NCBI GenBank assembly: GCA_948567375.1
Contig: OX419755.1
Location: 35,655,001-35,719,000, forward strand
DNA from: Lunularia cruciata
Taxonomy: Eukaryota > Streptophyta > Marchantiopsida > Lunulariales > Lunulariaceae
Direction of reading: 5' to 3'
Length of the DNA stretch: 64,000 bases
Part shown: piece by piece, positions 57,867 to 64,000 of the stretch
Layout: the number at the start of each line of letters is the position of its first letter
Numbering within the stretch: position 1 is the stretch's first letter
Position numbers and translations under genes: made by a program
Notes under the pieces: model-generated
Databases searched by the model: none
Seen by the model: the letters and a program-made list of their open reading frames with translations, nothing else
What the model was told of the DNA's origin: nothing

Positions 57867-59684
57867 TAAGGAGAAACTACTGCTGCTATGGAGACCCCTC
57901 AAACCAGACTCTCCACTCATCACCGCAATTTTGCTCGCTGTAGCTTAGATTACCTGGATGGATGTTTTACTCCACAGACGGTTTCGGATTGTAAGAAGAA
58001 TTAAAAGTGTGGGAACGTTTAGTTGTTTGCACACGTTTTTCCTGTGTACAGGGTTATCCAAGTTATTGTTTGGATCATAGATGCCTCCAGTGATGATTTT
58101 CTGCTCTAGTATTGATACTTGCATCCTACTATGGCATATGCACCAAGTCAGAGGCACTCCGAGTCTGGGCTGACCGGCTGGTACAGGAGTTTGAGATCAA
58201 GTATGGAGTTTGTTGGAATGAATGGCCGAGGGCTGTGCGATGAAGGTAGGCAATTGTTTCTTTCTGACCCTGTCCTCTTTTAACTTGAAAGTTTTGAAGG
58301 TATACTAGGGGAGTCCAAAAAAGAGAGGCCAGAAAATCGTGGTAATCTCCCCACTTGTGAACCAGCAAAGGACCGAGTAGTTTTAGCGCAATTTGTCGTT
58401 GTGTTTCCACCTATCCAATAACAGGTACTGATAATGGTTCGCGGTAGTTTCCAAAGAAGATGCAGTTATTGCCATATTATTGTCTCAGAATTTAAATGGA
58501 AGAAGGAACTATACTTTTGTCAACATCTTCTCGTGGATGATGTTACTGAAGCTTATCTAACGACTGAAGCACCTACGACGTTACATGTTGTCCAAAGATA
58601 TCTATTTCTTCAACGGATGTGAACACGACCTATCAATCTGGATCCTTCGATGCACACACTTGTTTTGCTTTGGGATTGGCGACCATGTCTCCCAGATACT
58701 TTCTCCTGCCTCGCTGCTTAACCTTGTTAAGCGCTCACAATTGGGATTCCTCAAGGTCGAACTCTATCCGCACTCCATGCTTCTCTTTACGTCTGTTTCT
58801 GTTTACCCTAGAGCAATATGGTCAAAGCAAGATTACCAAGTGTTGAGAGTAGGTCCTCACCTCTTTGGAAGACGCTTTAAAGTTGGTATGTACTGCCATT
58901 TGCAACAAGAAACGGATGTATTGCAATGTAGAGCCGCACCCAAACCTGAATGCTGAATATTCTGTCCCCTTCGATAGCCGAAAATCACCTAAACGTGTTC
59001 GAAGTGGAGTCACTACCAATCGACATCATCATTCGTGCATTCTTCACTTACTTCGTCGAATTTATACTGGGTAGCAAGGGGTATAAGCATGATGTTGTCA
59101 GTTATAAGAACTTTGCTGCATTTTAGCCATAAACCACCTTCCAAATGAAGGGTGAGTTTGAAGCATGTCGAATTTTGTCAATTCAGTTTCATTCGCATGT
59201 CTAGGTAGAAGAAGGTTAGCTTTCCGAAAAATCTAAATAAAGTCTTTGTCTTTAGCAGATTCAAAATCGTTAAAAGCAATGAAATATATTTGATATCGAT
59301 ATGTCTGGATTATACAATCTTCTTTCTCTAGCAATCGATTTAGTTCTTCCGTAGAATTGTACTCAAGAAACTGACAATTCCTTTGTTTTATGGGTTTTCC
59401 GTCTAACATTAGGGGTATTCAGTTGCAAATTTTACGGAAATGCCACTGGACACCTCGTAGAGGCACGGGCACTGGAAACGAACGAGGCCATATAACTGTT
59501 TCGGAGATTCCCATTATCAGTTTCGTAAATCTGAGCAAAATCAGGAGAAAGTGATCAACACAGAAAGGCATTGGAATTATGAATCACTTTATACACACTC
59601 TATAACATTTTACGAGACAGTCAATGGACCCTTTGCTGGATTGTTACGGGACTTCAATAAGTGTCCAACTAGTGTCCAATAGAA
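57867..59684. other. 3' UTR and spacer, no firm gene
   Basis: The 58434-59074 stretch has several overlapping open frames of up to 123 residues, but none shows a known motif. No repeat structure seen. Confidence 0.45.
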
Positions 59685-59760
59685 AGGCGACCGCGTAGAA
59701 AACACGAAGGATGGGAAGACCCCATCAAGCCGTACAAGGCAAAATGGGGCTAGGCCCTAT
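59685..59760 (-). mobile_element. Short LINE 3'-end copy
   Basis: AGAAAGGCGACCGCGTAG, GGATGGGAAGACCCCATCAA, GCCGTACAAGGC and AAAATGGGGCTAGGCCC match, in order, the 3' end of the LINE at 23485-23580. A target duplication could not be fixed, so the right edge is approximate. Confidence 0.75.
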
Positions 59761-61180
59761 TTTAAATAGGTATGGAATGTATCTTACATTCTTGTGTTTT
59801 GAAATCTGATTTACTTACTTCTTTTGATCTTAATGTGTAGACTTATAGGAGGTGCCATTTGCATGACCCTATTGTAGAAGAAGTGCCAAATTAAGAACCA
59901 CCTTCCATGTTTGATTAAATATCAATCAACTTGAATTGGACAAACTCAAAAACCCCAGGAACCTCAGAAGTTACGCACAACTATGGCAGAATGCGATACT
60001 TCATACCTTTGATCCTATAGCTTTGCACTTCATTCTACTCCCAACAAGCAAATTTTAGAAACATCTCTGACCGGCAAAAGTTATTGAACGTGAAATCGAT
60101 AGCTTTCATAAATAAATTTGAGCACGACGTGTCTGATTATGCCTTCAAGGACCTAAATCAAACTATCACCCCATGCGACGTGATCACAACGTGTTTGGTA
60201 ACCATTGAATTGTCCACTGCAAGGTTTGTGCTGCCATTCAATTGCTACCAAACTCTGAACTTCGTGCTGAAAAATAAAGCCGACGGCAAACAGGCCAAAA
60301 GGCCAAATAGTAGACACCGCAGGAAATAGGAGAAAGGAAGTTTGCTAACTTTGAAAATGAGTCTCATTAGATACTAATCCTGTTGTGAATTTGATTCATT
60401 TGCACCGGAGCATTTAAACTCTTTCAGCTCTATCTGCTCAGATTTGCCACAAGTTACCAGTACCTAGGTCTCCAAGGATCGTCACTGACGATAAACACTG
60501 CTTCAGTGTGGCATTGTCTAAATTGGGTGGAGACAGAATCCTTTCCGATTCCCTTTGGCTTTGATTCGCACAGTGTGATCAAACGACAGCCTCGTCGTGA
60601 GTTTGATTGTGGGTCTGTCGGTGGTGGTATTGGCACAAATGTTACGGACGCCTTGAAAGCGAGTTGGTGTTTCTGTCGTTGTGCAGTTGCGGTACTGTAG
60701 TTAATAGTCAAGTAGGGAATCTTCGTGAGAACTGAGCGTCTTCTAGCGAGGATTAATCCAGGGCAGATTAAACTTCATTGCAGTCAACGAAGATGAATTG
60801 AGACAAACGATTGACCTTTCCCGAAGAAATTATCGTTCTAAGGCGTCGGGAACTCGTTCTGTGGTGTAGGGATGATGCCGCCTTTCACATTCAAAAGGGT
60901 ATATTTTGGTGAACGTCGTGAGTACCTTAGCGTGCAGATAAGGTCAATGTTCAACTGGACCAGATCTAATAATGCTCAAGGTTATAGCTAGCCCCATGTG
61001 TCCAATATCTGAAACCGAAGTTTAACGCCGGATGCGCGCCAGCACACTGACACAAGTTTTGACGCAAACTCCCACCTATGCTGCGCGTCTGGAAGCCGCA
61101 AGTACATGTAGAATCGGTTGCTCTCCCAGCGTGATGGAATTTGTCGATGAATCAGACCAATCCTGGTTGCCTGATGAGAT
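59761..61180. other. Spacer upstream of the lipase-like gene
   Basis: No recognisable protein. GC rises after about 60.5 kb, and this part may hold promoter, 5' UTR or an upstream exon. Confidence 0.45.
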
Positions 61181-62443
61181 ATGTCAGCTGCCAGTCTTCT
61201 CCAGTTTCAAAGTGTCCTGGTTCCTCGTCCGAATATCCAGTCGAAGAGGAGAAGGAAGTCCAGTCTGCTGCGGCTGCGGAGACCGTCCATTAGGACGGTA
61301 AATGCCCATGCCCAAGCTCCTATCAGTTCGGACAATGTCCAAGCTGCAGTACCGCTCAGTGAGTCCTACAGACCTCCGATTCCTTTCCTCCAGGCTGTGG
61401 AATCATCGTCAATTTCTGATTATTTGTCGATTTGGCACAATGAAACGTACCGGAGAGTCACCATGGCGAAGCTCGTCAAGGGAGTGTACGAACTGGAATA
61501 CAGGCGTATGGAAGGTATATCTCCAGAGAAAAACCCCCCCGCTCGATTTTGGTGGGAGTCTGTTAACTTCGAGCTCGTGGCCTTGCAAGAACAGCGGAAG
61601 CAGGAGTTGGAGAACAGGGAGAAGAAGAGCATCAATCTCGTGTTATATCGATGGAACTCTGCATCTTCTGCAGATCCTCCCCCTCAAAAAATAGTCATTG
61701 CTATAAGGGGAACTTTGATGAGGATGGATGATGGGTGGCACAACATGCATATCCCCCTTCAGCGCCTACATGAGACACCCCGGTATAAGGAGATTATGGC
61801 TGTGGTGAAGAGTGCTGTTGCCACTTATGGTAGCGAAAATATATGTATAGTGGGCCATTCTTTGGGGGCTGCACTTGGATTGCATGTCGCCAGGACACTG
61901 GCAGTGGAAGATAATGCTAAAATTGAGGCGCACCTTTTCAATCCTGTATATCCATACCATTGGGTGCCTGGGCCACACGAGCTCATAGGCGATGAAGGTT
62001 TGTGGAGCACTGTGCGAGCTGTTCGGTATGCAGCTGTTGTCGGACTTACACATCTCCTCGTTGACGCTGAGACTCGATCTACAATAGAGGATGAATTTCT
62101 TCGTCTGCAAGATTGGACTCCTCACTTGTACATTAATAAAGGAGATCCAATTTGTCGAGGATACTTGGAATATTTCCAGAACCATGAGCGGCTGGCAAGA
62201 CAAGGTGTGCTAGGAGCTCGCGTCTCCTCGATGGCAGCCCCGTACTCTACGAGGGGGATGGTGTTCAGAGGCTCCAAGCCTATGCATCTCCTTCCGTCGG
62301 CTGTGCTTCATCTGTGTGCGGGTGCTCCAACTGATCTGTGGTCTGATCTTAGCGATTATCAATACCTCAACCACAACTTGAAGAGCTGGTGGACAAGGGA
62401 TTTGCTAGTCCACGTTCGCAACGTCAGACTTTCTAGCTGGTAA
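61181..62443 (+). CDS. Lipase-fold (alpha/beta hydrolase) protein, At4g10955-like
   Basis: The 420-residue frame runs without intron. Residues 1-45 are Arg/Ser-rich (SKRRRKSSLLRLRRPS), possibly a plastid-targeting peptide. The class-3-lipase-like core includes IVIAIRGT (171-178), which precedes the oxyanion region, and the nucleophile elbow GHSLG with Ser227 (225-229), followed by LHVARTLA. Later strings HLFNPVYPYHW, LYINKGDPICRGYLEYF (a likely catalytic Asp) and the C-terminal HNLKSWWTRDL resemble plant proteins annotated as GDSL esterase/lipase At4g10955-like, though the fold is the GHSLG lipase type rather than true GDSL. Substrate unknown; ester hydrolysis is expected. The ATG at 61181 is the first in frame; Met96 is too far inside. 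Intact. Confidence 0.88.
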   Translation: MSAASLLQFQSVLVPRPNIQSKRRRKSSLLRLRRPSIRTVNAHAQAPISSDNVQAAVPLSESYRPPIPFLQAVESSSISDYLSIWHNETYRRVTMAKLVKGVYELEYRRMEGISPEKNPPARFWWESVNFELVALQEQRKQELENREKKSINLVLYRWNSASSADPPPQKIVIAIRGTLMRMDDGWHNMHIPLQRLHETPRYKEIMAVVKSAVATYGSENICIVGHSLGAALGLHVARTLAVEDNAKIEAHLFNPVYPYHWVPGPHELIGDEGLWSTVRAVRYAAVVGLTHLLVDAETRSTIEDEFLRLQDWTPHLYINKGDPICRGYLEYFQNHERLARQGVLGARVSSMAAPYSTRGMVFRGSKPMHLLPSAVLHLCAGAPTDLWSDLSDYQYLNHNLKSWWTRDLLVHVRNVRLSSW

Positions 62444-64000
62444 CTTCATCTCTTTGTTTGTAGGATCACGCGACTTTGCTCGTACATTCATTATCGAGAG
62501 CACTTTGAAACATCTCAAGATCTGTCCTAGTCCAACCAAACAGCCATTGTGGACCCGTTTGAACGATGAAATGTTCTGTTTAAGGTGGTCATTCTTCCTA
62601 CAACCATGTCTACATATTGTTCAATGAAAGGAATGAGAGTGATTTCTCATGATCAGCAATTTTTAACACCTGAGAACAAACGCACACTTATCCCATTTAT
62701 CACATGAGAGGACGTGAAACTTGAATAACTTTGGCACTTCACCGCACGAAGTCTGAACCTTACCGGTGTGTTTGTTGTCCTGTTTTTCGTCAATGGTTCC
62801 GTCTGGCAACCTTAGCTCTGAATTCGCTAAGTGTGAGTGTGATCTGTTAAAACGAGACTCTCAATGTGCAACTACAAGCAGAATCAATATTCATGTATCA
62901 TTTTATAACACGTAGAGGCGCTGGGATTCTTGTGAGTTTACGTGCATTCAGAGCAGGATGGAAACGTCACAGAAATCCAACAAGATCAGTTGGTTCATCT
63001 AAAATGTCATGGACGCAAGTTCTTCTCTTGACTTGATCTCACACAAATTGATGACAACGATCGTCCATCGACTTCATCCACTTTTGGAATCAAATCCACT
63101 GAAAAACAACTGAAACTCTGCCTCTACATACTGTAGTCATCAAACCTTGAAACAAGGCGATGATAACCTCAGGACATGTGTGACGGTCTGTCCGCACGCA
63201 GGTCCAATATGTGAGACTTTTAAGCTTATTATCCACCATCGAGCAGGTACAATGGAATTTGTGAGGACACTTTAATCCCGTAGTCTACCCCTGTATCTTT
63301 AGTTGTCCGGGTGTCCACAGATCCGAAGTTTCAGGATGTCATTTCAGCAACAAATTTTAGTTCTAAGCTGAAAAGTGATTGTCGATCGAGATACTGTTGT
63401 ACTGCAGACATGAGACATATACTGAATTAGTTGGAGAAAGGCAAGTATGAAACGATGCATAAGCCATGAACCATATTCTCAAGAAATCATGTGTTAACTT
63501 GAGGAGTGCCCTCTTCTATTACGACAACCATGGATAGAGGCTTGTGTTATAGAACTAGCCCGCAGGCACGGAGTGCGCGGGTAGTGGGAGAAGGAAGGGG
63601 CGTAAGTGCACTAATGCTTTATTTTCACCATAACCAGGTCAATTAGGATCAATGACAGTAGTGTACGTTCGCTAGAAAAGAATACTTCAGATTTTTATTT
63701 TTTTATTTTTTGTAATTATTAGGGGTTTTTTACTCCGTGCCTTTCCAAATGTTTGGAAATCTAATATGAAATATGCATAAAATTTGATGAAATATTATGA
63801 AAGATGATCATAGATAATTAAGATTTTGATTATTAGATATCTAAGATAAACTTCTAAACTAAGGCGGACAAAGTACTAGAAAGAAACGTGTGTTTTAATT
63901 TATATCATTGTAATTTTGTGATAAGCAATCATCGGCTGAACACACCCTCTTTAAATAACTCTTTAACTCTTCATCCTTCTTGTATAATGTAATTCATTAA
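62444..64000. other. 3' UTR and AT-rich spacer
   Basis: No coding signal. Composition turns AT-rich after 63.6 kb. A GC-rich hairpin at 63555-63582 stands out. Confidence 0.5.
63555..63582 (-). mobile_element. Possible Helitron 3' end
   Basis: On the minus strand: CCCGC-GCAC-tcc-GTGC-ct-GCGGG hairpin followed at once by CTAG and then T. Helitrons end in a GC-rich hairpin then CTRR and insert before T. The spacing between hairpin and CTAG is shorter than usual, and no 5' TC end or helicase is seen. Confidence 0.3.

Noticed and set aside
58434-59074. Possible Ty1/copia polymerase fragment or gene
   Set aside because: None of the copia RT, RNase H or integrase motifs could be found in any frame. 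Left as unassigned.

Overview
The window looks like nuclear DNA of a land plant. Four plant-type genes support this: a DUF599 membrane protein with three phase-0 exons, a plastid-type thioredoxin-like protein, an At4g10955-like lipase-fold protein and a small AT-hook protein. They sit among long AT-rich spacers and nests of chromodomain Ty3/gypsy retrotransposons primed by initiator tRNA-Met. A moss or other seedless plant is my best guess, but nothing here proves the species.

Layout: transposon islands lie at 1-15 kb, 23.5-38.25 kb and 47.7-55 kb. Gene islands lie at 17-23 kb (AT-hook protein), 40.9-45 kb (DUF599, thioredoxin-like) and 56.9-62.5 kb (small basic three-exon protein, lipase-fold protein).

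The dominant repeat is one chromovirus family (here family A, LTRs of about 350-420 bp). Three copies have both LTRs (4305-10655 plus; 25177-30802 minus; 30869-36377 plus). One is truncated (48236-52675 minus), one is a solo LTR (2125-2534) and one is an LTR remnant (about 54590-54780). Target-site duplications could be read directly for four of them: CTCTA, CAAAG, AATAC and GAGGA. A second LTR family (B, about 742 bp) is present only as two solo LTRs. A and B are reciprocally nested: A inside B at 2 kb, B inside A at 7.4 kb.

The 23.5-38.25 kb island is one 3.6-kb non-LTR (LINE-like) element on the minus strand, flanked by a 12-bp duplication CATATTATGAAT. Two family-A elements in opposite orientation cut it into three pieces; the middle piece is only 66 bp. 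A 79-bp 5'-truncated relative with its own 11-bp duplication lies at 17290-17368, and a third copy of the 3' end lies near 59685. Two PIF/Harbinger transposase relics are present (13.6-15 kb minus; 48.0-53.5 kb plus), the second broken by the truncated family-A copy.

The most interesting signal is in the family-A LTRs. Each of eight copies checked carries a three-unit heat-shock-element match (GAA-TA-TTC-nn-GAA) at the same place, in which the nn spacer varies and the GAA/TTC units are kept; only one further copy has lost a unit. Alternating GAAGCTTC blocks and a TATAAATA box follow. This is the architecture expected of a heat-inducible retrotransposon. Other notable signals are a perfect 89-bp-arm palindrome at 54811-54990, stop codons shared by two separate family-A copies, and a three-fold 20-residue repeat in the protease-RT linker.
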